DNA of 64,000 bases from Stutzerimonas kunmingensis (GTDB taxonomy: Bacteria > Pseudomonadota > Gammaproteobacteria > Pseudomonadales > Pseudomonadaceae), in assembly GCF_021432085.1 (NCBI RefSeq), contig NZ_CP090366.1, forward strand, positions 3,720,001-3,784,000, in the 5' to 3' direction. The notes under the pieces were generated by a model. The model had not been told where the DNA came from. It searched no databases and was given only the letters and a program-made list of their open reading frames with translations. Every line of letters starts with the position of its first letter. Positions within the stretch are counted from its first letter, which is position 1. This document shows, one piece after another, positions 45,964 through 54,118 of this stretch. Position numbers and translations under genes: made by a program.

Positions 45964-46410
45964 ATGAATAAGCTCAGCCAACATTTCTGCCTCTCGGGCG
46001 TCCGGCTCTGCCTGTTGTTAATGCTCAGTGGCTGCGCATTCGCGGAGACAACTCTGAAGGAGGATCGTATGTGGATGACCGTTGGCGAACACCGCTTCGC
46101 AATCACCCTGGACGATAGCGAGACCTCACGGGCACTTGCACAGCTATTACCCCTTACCCTGGACATGAGCGAACTCAACGCCAACGAGAAATATGCAAGC
46201 CTGCCGCAGCGGCTGCCAGCCAGCGCAGTAAGGCCCGGCACGATCCGCAATGGTGATCTGATGCTGTATGGCACGGATACGCTGGTGATTTTCTACCGGA
46301 CGTTTGAGTCGACCTACTCCTACACCCGGATTGGTCGTGTCGATAGCCCCAATGAGCTAGCCGAAGCTCTAGGCCGGGTCGATGTGACTATTCACTTCTC
46401 TGTGAACTAG
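45964..46410 (+). CDS. Cyclophilin-like-fold lipoprotein
   Basis: A 148-residue protein with a lipoprotein signal (LCLLLMLSGCAFA, lipobox LSGC). The mature part resembles the cyclophilin-like family without known isomerase residues (RMWMTVGEHRFAITLDDSETSRALAQLLPLTLDMSELN...). It follows the MFS gene by 18 bases. The trio hydrolase-MFS-cyclophilin-like looks like one transcription unit. Function unknown. Confidence 0.82.
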   Translation: MNKLSQHFCLSGVRLCLLLMLSGCAFAETTLKEDRMWMTVGEHRFAITLDDSETSRALAQLLPLTLDMSELNANEKYASLPQRLPASAVRPGTIRNGDLMLYGTDTLVIFYRTFESTYSYTRIGRVDSPNELAEALGRVDVTIHFSVN

Positions 46411-46447
46411 GAGCGGCGCGAAGCCAGCTGAGTGAATGTCCGCTTCT

Positions 46448-48124
46448 GGCCCAGGCTGTGTAAAAACGCTGGCATCGACCTTGCTGTGATTTGATGGATT
46501 CAAATCAGTGGGGAATGCCGATGAAGCGTTTTATCCAGGGAGAGCATCGAGGCCAAAGTGTGTTGCTTCCCGAGAGCCTGGATGACTACGTGGCGGACAC
46601 CAACCCGGTGCGTGTGGTCGATGTGTTCGTCGATGAACTCGACCTTGGTCGACTCGGTTTCGAGGGTGTTGTCCCCGCAGAAACTGGTAGGCCTGCTTAC
46701 CATCCTGCCGTCCTGCTGAAGATCTACATCTACGGCTACCTCAATCGCATCCAGTCCAGTCGCCGCCTTGAGCGAGAGACCCAGCGCAACGTTGAGCTGA
46801 TGTGGTTGACCGGGCGCCTGATGCCGGACTTCAAGACCATCGCCAACTTCCGTAAGGACAACGGTAAGGCCATCCGCGGCGTTTGTCGGCAGTTCGTCGT
46901 GCTGTGCCAGCAGCTCGGTCTGTTCGCCGAAGCGCTAGTGGCTATCGACGGCAGCAAGTTCAAGGCGGTCAACAATCGTGATCGCAACTTCACCAGTGCT
47001 AAGTTGCAACGGCGGATGGAGGAAATCGAATCCAGCATCAGCCGCTACCTTACCGCTCTGGACACTGCCGATCGGCAGGAGCCTGCCGTGGCACAAGCCA
47101 AGGTCGAGCGACTGCACAGCAAGATCGCGGCGTTGAAAGTGAAGATGCAGGAACTCCAGGCCATCGAGACCCAGCTCCAAACCGCCCCAGACAAGCAGAT
47201 CTCACTGACCGATCCTGATGCACGCTCGATGATGACGCGCGGCACCGGGATGGTCGGTTACAACGTCCAAGCTGCGGTCGATGCGAAGCATCACCTGATC
47301 GTGACGCACGAAGTCACCAACGACGGTGTCGACCGTGACCAATTGAGTAACGTGGCCATGCAGGCGCGGGAAGCGATGGGCGTGGAAGCGCTCTCGGTGG
47401 TCGCTGACCGAGGCTATTTCAAGAGTGAGGAAATCCTCGCCTGCCACGAAGCTGGCATCACCGCTTTCGTGCCCAAGACGCTGACGTCGGGAGCGACAGC
47501 GGCTGGCCGCTTTGGCAAAGGTGACTTCATCTATGACGCAGCAAGGAACGAGTACCGTTGCCCAGCAGGGCAAAGCCTGATCTGGCGCTTCTCACACGTC
47601 GAGAAAGGACTAAAGCTGCACCGTTACTGGAGTTCGAACTGCCAAAGGTGTGCGTTGAAAGATCAGTGCACACCGAGCGCACAGCGCCGGGTGAGTCGCT
47701 GGGAGCATGAGTCGGTGCTCGATGCGATGCAGACTCGCCTGGATCAGGCACCGGAGATGATGCGCATCCGCCGTCAGACGGTGGAGCATCCGTTCGGCAC
47801 GTTGAAGGCCTGGATGGGCGCTACTCATTTCCTCACCCGAACGCTCGACCGGGTGAGCACCGAGATGAGCCTGCATGTGCTCGCCTACAACTTCAAACGC
47901 GTGTTGAACTTGCTGGGCAGCGGTGCCCTGATGGCAGCGATGAAGGCCTGAGGCCTGTTTTACGAGTCCTACCGTCCTCCATCAGTCATGCCGAAGCCTA
48001 AAGTGCCATAGCAACCAGAATCACCGAATGCGCCTGATTGTGCATCCGGAGGCCTTCTGGGCGCTGAGAAAATCCACCGGCAGTTGATTACCATCGCTTG
48101 CTGCGTTTTTACACGGTCTGGGCC
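46448..48124 (+). mobile_element. IS1182-family insertion sequence, copy 2
   Basis: 1,677 bases, inverted relative to copy 1, with the same end sequences and an identical transposase. It sits exactly at the GGCC of a hairpin-forming element. The left arm TGTCCGCTTCTGGCC (46,437-46,451) and the right arm GCCAGAAGCGGACA (48,155-48,168) are separated only by the IS and about 30 bases of loop. Confidence 0.9.
46491..47951 (+). CDS. IS1182-family transposase, copy 2
   Basis: Identical in all 486 residues to the transposase at 41,048-42,508. The DDE residues are intact and no frameshift is seen, so the element is probably active or was until recently. The inner start ATG (MKRFIQGE) at 46,521 is preceded by GGGGA. 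Confidence 0.95.
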   Translation: MMDSNQWGMPMKRFIQGEHRGQSVLLPESLDDYVADTNPVRVVDVFVDELDLGRLGFEGVVPAETGRPAYHPAVLLKIYIYGYLNRIQSSRRLERETQRNVELMWLTGRLMPDFKTIANFRKDNGKAIRGVCRQFVVLCQQLGLFAEALVAIDGSKFKAVNNRDRNFTSAKLQRRMEEIESSISRYLTALDTADRQEPAVAQAKVERLHSKIAALKVKMQELQAIETQLQTAPDKQISLTDPDARSMMTRGTGMVGYNVQAAVDAKHHLIVTHEVTNDGVDRDQLSNVAMQAREAMGVEALSVVADRGYFKSEEILACHEAGITAFVPKTLTSGATAAGRFGKGDFIYDAARNEYRCPAGQSLIWRFSHVEKGLKLHRYWSSNCQRCALKDQCTPSAQRRVSRWEHESVLDAMQTRLDQAPEMMRIRRQTVEHPFGTLKAWMGATHFLTRTLDRVSTEMSLHVLAYNFKRVLNLLGSGALMAAMKA

Positions 48125-48460
48125 GATTTCTGCCTGTCGGCACTTGCCGAGATCGCCAGAAGCGGACAGTCAGCACTGACTACGTATCTGGGTTGATTCA
48201 ATGGTGGTCAGGCCTCGTCGTCTACCTCGATCGGCTGGATCAATTCCGGCCCATGGTTGCGTACGTTCCCTTCCGCCTTACTCACACGGTACCACTCAAA
48301 TTCCTCGGCCGGCCTTGGTGCAGCAGCATCTGTTCTGCCCGGTGGTTGGTAGTGGTGGGGGCTATCCATTCCCCTTCCAGAACGTAGCGCGGAGTATGGT
48401 CCGAATGCTCGGATTTCAGGTCGTAGCTGAGTCTTTTCCAGGTAAATTTCTGACACCGGA
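48125..48460 (-). other. Decayed or frameshifted coding sequence after the recombinase module
   Basis: No intact gene. On the minus strand one frame (RCQKFTWKRLSYDLK... RYVLEGEWIAP) has GC-rich third positions in its first half. The adjacent frame (AEEFEWYRVSKAEGN... IQPIEVDDEA, stop at 48,208) has them in its second half. This suggests a gene broken by a frameshift near 48,300. A start is missing; the first frame continues upstream into the end of the small recombinase-module gene. Bases 48,125-48,168 belong to the hairpin element. Confidence 0.4.
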
Positions 48461-48859
48461 TCAGGTCTTTTTTCGAAGCTGTGAAACCGGCCGCTCCAAC
48501 ATCGATTGCGTTAGCCCGTGCATATCCGCATTGGCTTGCCAGATCAAAAACCGGCTATGCATATCTCGAACAGCAGCTAGCAGCTTCTGATTGCTTGCTG
48601 TCAGCTTCTCAATGTGCTCGTTGGCTACCTGAATATCGCTAATCCAGCCCGACTTCAACTTCTGAGCCTTCAATGCCGCCTTGCAATTCTTCATCGCTAA
48701 ATCCACGGCAGGTAGTTTCATCAGGGACTGGCGAGCACGACTGATACCCAGTTTTTCTTTGCAGGCCTCAACTAGCAAAGGCCAAGTCAGCTTCGGCTCT
48801 GACCATTCTTCAATCAGCTTAATGATGCGTTTCTCATCCTTTGGCGTTAAATGCCCCAT
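48461..48859 (-). CDS. Small accessory protein of the recombinase module
   Basis: A 132-residue basic protein. The N-terminal part looks like a helix-turn-helix (LTWPLLVEACKEKLGISRARQSLMKLP), followed by a coiled coil (ANEHIEKLTASNQKLLAAVRDMHSRFL). Size and position recall the small third gene of Tn554-type and gamma-mobile-trio-type elements, but I cannot fix the family. It begins two bases after the 742-residue recombinase. The last codons contain A-AAA-AAG (48,467-48,473), a classic -1 slippage heptamer. Confidence 0.68.
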   Translation of the reverse strand: MGHLTPKDEKRIIKLIEEWSEPKLTWPLLVEACKEKLGISRARQSLMKLPAVDLAMKNCKAALKAQKLKSGWISDIQVANEHIEKLTASNQKLLAAVRDMHSRFLIWQANADMHGLTQSMLERPVSQLRKKT

Positions 48860-48861
48860 CG

Positions 48862-51090
48862 TTAACCCTCGATCTCATCCAGCAAAGCCAGGACGTCATC
48901 CAAAGATGGCAACGCCTCTTGCGCTTGGTCCTCTTCAATGGCGTTGACTTCGATCAGCCCCGACATTGCGGCGGCGTTCCTGGCCAGTGTCCAGCCGTTA
49001 TCAGCGTTCCACACGATGGCACCATTTTCGAGTTCGGGGTTTTCCAGCGTTTGGATGAACGCCTCGCATTTATAAAGCTTCTCACCCAGTTTTTTAGCTG
49101 ACTCCGACGCCCCAAAAACACCCCGAGACTGCGCATCCAGGGCTTTATCGAGGCGGAGTTTCAGGTCGTCGCGTTCTCCCTTGAGGTTGCCAAGCTTCAC
49201 GTCATCCCCTTTGACGCAACCGAGCAGCCCGCAGTCCAAACAGGCTCCCATTTTCGGGCAGGGCTCGGAAGCAAAGTTGTGCACACAGACGCCGAGATGG
49301 GTTTGATGAATAATGCGGTCTTGCTCACCCTCACTCAGCTCCCTCACATCAACCAGGCTCAGCGGCTGATTGGTTTTGACCTTGTCCAAACGCTGAGCAG
49401 CGTTGCTGTGCTTCGTTTTAGGGTGGTAAGCCGCAACCCCTTGGGTTCGTTCCTCGATGGTTTCATGGTTGTAGACCGATCCCATCGTCGTGCGCCCGGA
49501 GAAGGCGTCAATCAGGAGTTGCGACAGACCGGCCTGGTGCATCCGCGTGTTCAATTCGTGCCGAAACGCATGCGTGTTGACCTTGACACCGGGGTAGCCA
49601 TAGCGCTCGAACAGGCTTTGCTTTCTCTGTTTGTTCGTACAGCCTAATTGCACGTTCAGTCGGACAGCGCTCGCCGCGATGTCCACGCCAAACCCGTGTT
49701 TCACAGCGTTAGCTGAGTCTTCAACCAGTGCTCCTGTGCGCACGGTGAACAACGCATCACGGTACTTCACCCGAGCTTTACCCTCCGTGTACGGCGTGGT
49801 GTACGGAAAATCCTTTGGAAGATACTTTTCACGCAACAGCAAATTGAGCTTGCGCAGCGTGAGCACACACCGGTCGTCATACGCATAACCCTGGATTCCT
49901 AGCTTGCCCTTAACATATACGCGTTTCCCTACGCTATCCCACCCGCCACGGATCTCGGCCAAGAGGGCTCTGGCGGCGGGGCTGAGCGCCTTTTTCTCCA
50001 TGCTTTTCAGGAACACTTTTTTGAATGTGCTTCGCCATTCGGTGCAATCACTAACGGCGATTTTCAGCGCGGCGCAGGCTTCGGCGTATGTGAGCGGTTC
50101 ATCAGGCCCCTTGGGTGGCAGTCCTTGATGGGGCGGAAACTCATCGGGATGATCTTCCAGCCAGGCGGCGTAAGCCCGCGCCTCATCGGTGATCTGTTTC
50201 AGTAACGTGATAGCACGCTCGACGACCGGCTCCATCTCAGGCTTAACGACGGGCTTCAGCGTCACCTGGTTTATCTTTTCCGCATACCAGCGCAGGAACA
50301 TGCGCCGATTGCCCTGGGTATCCTCTTTGAATACCAGGCAATCCAACTCAACATCCGCCAATTCACCCACGCGACTGGGTGCGCTCAGCAACAGCACACA
50401 GGCGGATGTCACAACGGTATCGAGGGGGCGGGTCAATTCGTTAGTGAACACTTCCCCGAGTGCTCTGATCGCGTCAGGGTTGGGCAGCTTCTGTTCCCGA
50501 TCCGCTTTTTGCTGCTTGAGCGTGCCACGGCGCATCTGTGTCAGCGGAGAGGTCCACCGGAAATCCAACTTGAGCAGTTTGGATGCCCGCATCAGGGTGA
50601 TGAGGGCCTCCAATGACTTACTGCAAAGGTATGCGGTGTTACCTTTTGTCCAGTGACGGGTCATGTGCTCGCACGCTATATTACAGACAGCGGCGGACAC
50701 CCGCGTCACATCGCGCGTGCCGGTCAATTCGAACAAGGCGACTTCCAGCGCGCTCAAGGCTCCCTGCCAGCCTCTCATCGCCTTTTTCTGCAAATACACC
50801 TTTCGGTACACCATTATGGCTTTGGCAAACTCCATGAAGGGTGCCTGCATCGCCTTTGGGGCAACTTTGGTCGATCCGAGCGCCGTGAAGCTACAGCCTT
50901 CAAAGCCATGCAAGTGCCAACTGCCGTCTTCCCAGCGAATACTCGCGTGCACTCGTTTGGGAATGCCTTTGGGCAGGGTCTGTTTTGCCCAATCGATAAA
51001 CGCTGCGAGCTGAGCCTCCGCAGCGAGCTGGCTCCTGGGCTTAAAAACGACAATGTTGTTCGTCGGTTCAGAATAAACCGCATCGGTCAT
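48862..51090 (-). CDS. Tyrosine recombinase, third of the trio (742 residues)
   Basis: Large tyrosine-type recombinase. Catalytic residues can be placed: Arg in SAPSRVGELADVELD (about 245), HxxR in NTHAFRHELNTRMHQAG (about 535) and Tyr in GRTTMGSVYNHET (about 566). The C-terminal extension has a Cys cluster, CVHNFASEPCPKMGACLDCGLLGC, probably binding zinc, then a coiled coil and an acidic tail. Its ATG overlaps the previous stop (ATGA). Three coupled recombinases in a row mark a transposon-like integration module. Confidence 0.88.
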   Translation of the reverse strand: MTDAVYSEPTNNIVVFKPRSQLAAEAQLAAFIDWAKQTLPKGIPKRVHASIRWEDGSWHLHGFEGCSFTALGSTKVAPKAMQAPFMEFAKAIMVYRKVYLQKKAMRGWQGALSALEVALFELTGTRDVTRVSAAVCNIACEHMTRHWTKGNTAYLCSKSLEALITLMRASKLLKLDFRWTSPLTQMRRGTLKQQKADREQKLPNPDAIRALGEVFTNELTRPLDTVVTSACVLLLSAPSRVGELADVELDCLVFKEDTQGNRRMFLRWYAEKINQVTLKPVVKPEMEPVVERAITLLKQITDEARAYAAWLEDHPDEFPPHQGLPPKGPDEPLTYAEACAALKIAVSDCTEWRSTFKKVFLKSMEKKALSPAARALLAEIRGGWDSVGKRVYVKGKLGIQGYAYDDRCVLTLRKLNLLLREKYLPKDFPYTTPYTEGKARVKYRDALFTVRTGALVEDSANAVKHGFGVDIAASAVRLNVQLGCTNKQRKQSLFERYGYPGVKVNTHAFRHELNTRMHQAGLSQLLIDAFSGRTTMGSVYNHETIEERTQGVAAYHPKTKHSNAAQRLDKVKTNQPLSLVDVRELSEGEQDRIIHQTHLGVCVHNFASEPCPKMGACLDCGLLGCVKGDDVKLGNLKGERDDLKLRLDKALDAQSRGVFGASESAKKLGEKLYKCEAFIQTLENPELENGAIVWNADNGWTLARNAAAMSGLIEVNAIEEDQAQEALPSLDDVLALLDEIEG

Positions 51091-52673
51091 TCGACTTTCC
51101 TCCCTAATCGGAGCATGGCCTCACAATCCAGAATCACCTTGCGGCACGCCAGAATGACCCGATCCCAGAGCACACCGGTCGTTTTATCTGTGGCAATGGT
51201 TTGCGCCCGACGACGTTCCAATCGCTCAAGGACCGAGCGGTGATCGGCATGCAGAAGGGGTTGGAATTTTCCGCATGCGTAACAGGTGTCCGGCGCATCG
51301 AGATGGCAGGCGGCAGTGGCACCGCATACTGCCACATCCTCAAGTTGTCGATCCGCTCGATCCCCATTTTTCGCTGAGGTACGATCCGTGACGATGATCC
51401 CGGTGAACGCATTCACAACCAAGGCCAGATGGTCGCTCATCTTCGCGTCGATCAACGCCAGCAACTCCGACGACACAGCTCGGTACCTTCGCACTGTCTT
51501 AGTATTTTTGTGCATCAATGCACGGGCCATCGTCCACTCATCCAGTCCCGCATTGGAAAGATCCGTGCCCAAGGTGTGCTTGAACCGGTGCCCCCGCGTC
51601 ACTTTCAGCGACTGATGGGTGCGAGGCGAAATCGGAAAGCCCTCCATCCGCTCGATGCGACTAAGCCAACGCCTGATCGTGCCTGATCCGACATGAAAGT
51701 TCGGCTGCGGCGCGTCTTCGAGGCCTTTTTGAAGGGGGCTATCGATTAAGACAGGGAGATTCATCCGCTCCCAAGGCCCTGCTTCATCATCCAGCTTCCG
51801 ACGAAAGAGGGGCACATTTGCAATGGCTGAATTCCAGTCGGCACCGTCTGGATACGTTTGCCAGAGTTGCGCCAGAACCATTGCCTTGTAGGCCTGCACG
51901 GTGTTGTAGAGGTCCTCGTCCAGACTGAATATTTCGGACTTTACTCGCCAACCCGCCTCGTCGCCTTTTTGCTTTGCCCAGTGAAACCTGACCTTGCAGC
52001 CCTGATCGATCTTCGTGAAATCACCAAAGACCATCATTCGCACCTGAGCGCCACGTTGCCCATAAATCATCATCAGGCGCAGGTATAGGTAGCGCTCGCA
52101 ATTTAACTGCCCGTGACAAAACTGCTCATGCATCCATTGATGCAGCGCGTCCTGCTCCACCTGCGTGAACGGACCTTGTTCGGGGTCCAGGCTGAGGATC
52201 ACATCGTTGCTGGAACACTTTTTCCTGGGCAGTGCCTGGTAGGCATCGATCAGGGGTTGCGACGGGCGCTGTTTGAGGGATTCGCAGTCGTGCCAAAAGG
52301 CCATGAAAGAGGAAATACCACTGAACTCATTGGCGCTAAAGCGCTCCCGCAGAGCGATCAGGTGATCCTCGTTGAGCGGATCAATCCCGGCCTGAGCAGC
52401 CCGCGACAACCCACTGGCGGCGGTAGCAACCGTGCTCGCTGCCATATCAACCATTCGGTACGCTAGGGCGGCGTGCAACCAGGGCTGCCAATCCGGCGAG
52501 ACGCAAGCAATAGCGGCTCTCCAGTTGACTGGATTACTAGCCGATTTATCCGGTTTCCACATCGGTTCGGCTGGTGTGAACACCTCCCCGCACTTGGCCA
52601 GGCGAGGCGTGTTCAGCCATGCATCGAGGCTGTCCTTCGTGGGTGCCTGAAGTGCTCCGACGGCGATGTTCAC
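51087..52673 (-). CDS. Tyrosine recombinase, second of the trio (528 residues)
   Basis: Start chosen as GTG at 52,673 (reading MNIAVGALQAPTKD), because AAGGAGG stands just upstream and the longer ATG frame only overlaps the first recombinase. Catalytic regions: Arg in YGQRGAQVRMMVFGDF; GHRFKHTLGTDLSNAGLDE, where the usual H-x-x-R reads H-x-x-K; and Tyr in HKNTKTVRRYRAVS. The C-terminus has CGATAACHLDAPDTCYACG, a likely zinc site. The Arg-to-Lys change may lower or remove strand-cleavage activity, leaving an architectural role. Confidence 0.86.
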   Translation of the reverse strand: MNIAVGALQAPTKDSLDAWLNTPRLAKCGEVFTPAEPMWKPDKSASNPVNWRAAIACVSPDWQPWLHAALAYRMVDMAASTVATAASGLSRAAQAGIDPLNEDHLIALRERFSANEFSGISSFMAFWHDCESLKQRPSQPLIDAYQALPRKKCSSNDVILSLDPEQGPFTQVEQDALHQWMHEQFCHGQLNCERYLYLRLMMIYGQRGAQVRMMVFGDFTKIDQGCKVRFHWAKQKGDEAGWRVKSEIFSLDEDLYNTVQAYKAMVLAQLWQTYPDGADWNSAIANVPLFRRKLDDEAGPWERMNLPVLIDSPLQKGLEDAPQPNFHVGSGTIRRWLSRIERMEGFPISPRTHQSLKVTRGHRFKHTLGTDLSNAGLDEWTMARALMHKNTKTVRRYRAVSSELLALIDAKMSDHLALVVNAFTGIIVTDRTSAKNGDRADRQLEDVAVCGATAACHLDAPDTCYACGKFQPLLHADHRSVLERLERRRAQTIATDKTTGVLWDRVILACRKVILDCEAMLRLGRKVE

Positions 52674-52684
52674 TCTGAACCTCC

Positions 52685-53935
52685 TTATGTCGTGCCGGCC
52701 TTCTGACGGTTGGCCGTAAACCGCTCGGCCCGTTTCTGTATCGCTTTGTCTGCCTCTTCCTTCCAAAATTTCGCGCCGTAGTGGCCGGGCATGGTCGATT
52801 CGGAACTCCAGCCGAACATCCATGTAAGGGTCTTTTGAACCTGCGTGGTGCGATCCTCCGGCGTGAGGGCTGCCAGTTCCTCTCGCATACTTTCCAGCAT
52901 CGTGTAGACCGCGTCATGCCTCAGAATATGTGGGTGCACATGAGCCAGTTCCGGTGCTATTTGTCGGACTCTGGACAAAACGCCATCCACTCCCTTGATG
53001 GTCAGAGGTCCGCCCTCATTTCGCTTGTGTGCCACGAGCAAAAACGGATGCCTTCTCGCTTGCGCTGTGCCGCTACGGGGCTTTCTATGGCGATATTTCG
53101 ATTCGTACTCAGTGATTGCGTCATACAGGTCATCGGTCATCACCATCATGCGCTCGTGGGTTTTGAATTGCGGGGCCATGGTTCGTGGATCGAGGCTCTC
53201 ATCCTCCAGGTTGACCACCGCTAGTTGACGACTGTGCCAGTGAATATCGCTGGTCTTGATCAGCAGCATCTCGGAGCGTCGCAGCCCCATGTCGATACCC
53301 AGCAGCAAAATGATGTAGTTACGCAGTCTGATGGCTTCATCTGAAAAGGGGTTCTCGGCGCTATCCGGATGCATGATTTCCAGCAATCGAATTCGCTCCT
53401 GACTCGTAAGCCCTTTCATTTCGTCCATTCGCGTTTTTTTCCACGCAGGGCTGGCTGCTTTGATCTTGCGGTTGATGCGCTTCTTAAGATCGTCAACCGC
53501 CTCATATCGTGTTGAGTGATCACCCAACTTGTCATAGAGGAAGGCCAGATAGTCGCGTACCGCCTCGATTCGCTGCTGCGCATGAACTTTGCCGACGGGT
53601 TTGTAGGCAGTCGAATGCAAACGCCCCCCCGCATACTTCGTTGCCAAGGTTTCCTTGCTAAACCCCGCATCCGACACAAACCTAGAAAGCTCACTGTCTG
53701 TCAGGTATTGGCTGTGAGGGCGCAGTTCGAGGTGAGCAATCAGATCGATGGAGGAAAAAGCCAAAAACTCCTCAAACACAGCCAGATGCTCTAGGTACTT
53801 CTTGGTCGTTTCGAGGGCTCTGCCCGAGTGCTCCATGGTGATGTATAGGTTGGGGTAGTAGACCGGGATGTAGTCTTGCACCAGCAGCTTTCTTCGAGCA
53901 GCATTCACCACCTGCTCTATGATCTGGAAACCCAT
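52685..53935 (-). CDS. Tyrosine recombinase, first of the trio (416 residues)
   Basis: Tyrosine-type recombinase with a SAM-like N-terminal DNA-binding region (about 30-160). The catalytic domain has Arg in DMGLRRSEMLLIK, HxxR in HPHILRHDAVYTMLESM and Tyr in MPGHYGAKFW. It is the promoter-proximal gene of the module and lies nearest the chromosomal junction at ettA. The order and sizes resemble RIT and gamma-mobile-trio (GmtY/GmtZ/GmtX) modules; the exact family is left open. Confidence 0.88.
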   Translation of the reverse strand: MGFQIIEQVVNAARRKLLVQDYIPVYYPNLYITMEHSGRALETTKKYLEHLAVFEEFLAFSSIDLIAHLELRPHSQYLTDSELSRFVSDAGFSKETLATKYAGGRLHSTAYKPVGKVHAQQRIEAVRDYLAFLYDKLGDHSTRYEAVDDLKKRINRKIKAASPAWKKTRMDEMKGLTSQERIRLLEIMHPDSAENPFSDEAIRLRNYIILLLGIDMGLRRSEMLLIKTSDIHWHSRQLAVVNLEDESLDPRTMAPQFKTHERMMVMTDDLYDAITEYESKYRHRKPRSGTAQARRHPFLLVAHKRNEGGPLTIKGVDGVLSRVRQIAPELAHVHPHILRHDAVYTMLESMREELAALTPEDRTTQVQKTLTWMFGWSSESTMPGHYGAKFWKEEADKAIQKRAERFTANRQKAGTT

Positions 53936-54118
53936 ATTGCCCCCTCATAAAACATAACTTTTTCTAAGCATAGTCAGGGCATCGGATGGTCAGCGCAAAA
54001 CCTAACGTTTTACTTTTCCGATTTTAGGTGTCTATCCCTATCCTTAAGGCACTGAAAATATAGGATTAAAGGCGAATTAAACATGTCCAAAAGTGACAAA
54101 TCAGGAAAAACAGGCTCT
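53936..54118. other. Probable right junction of the recombinase element with ettA
   Basis: The AT-rich stretch upstream of ettA, together with the first 12 ettA codons, is unlike ettA elsewhere: EttA normally starts MAQ(F/Y)V(Y/F)TMHR. Here AT-rich codons for MSKSDKSGKTGS precede YVYTMHR at about 54,118. The crossover is therefore probably at or just before the TACGTCTACACC bases. The gap also contains CCTAA/TTAGG arms near 54,001-54,028. Promoter elements for the recombinases and for ettA must overlap here. Confidence 0.6.

Noticed and set aside
40875..48124. A composite transposon made by the two IS copies
   Set aside because: The hairpin split by copy 2 shows that its two flanks were joined before insertion, which favours independent insertions. 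Kept only as a possibility for future mobility.
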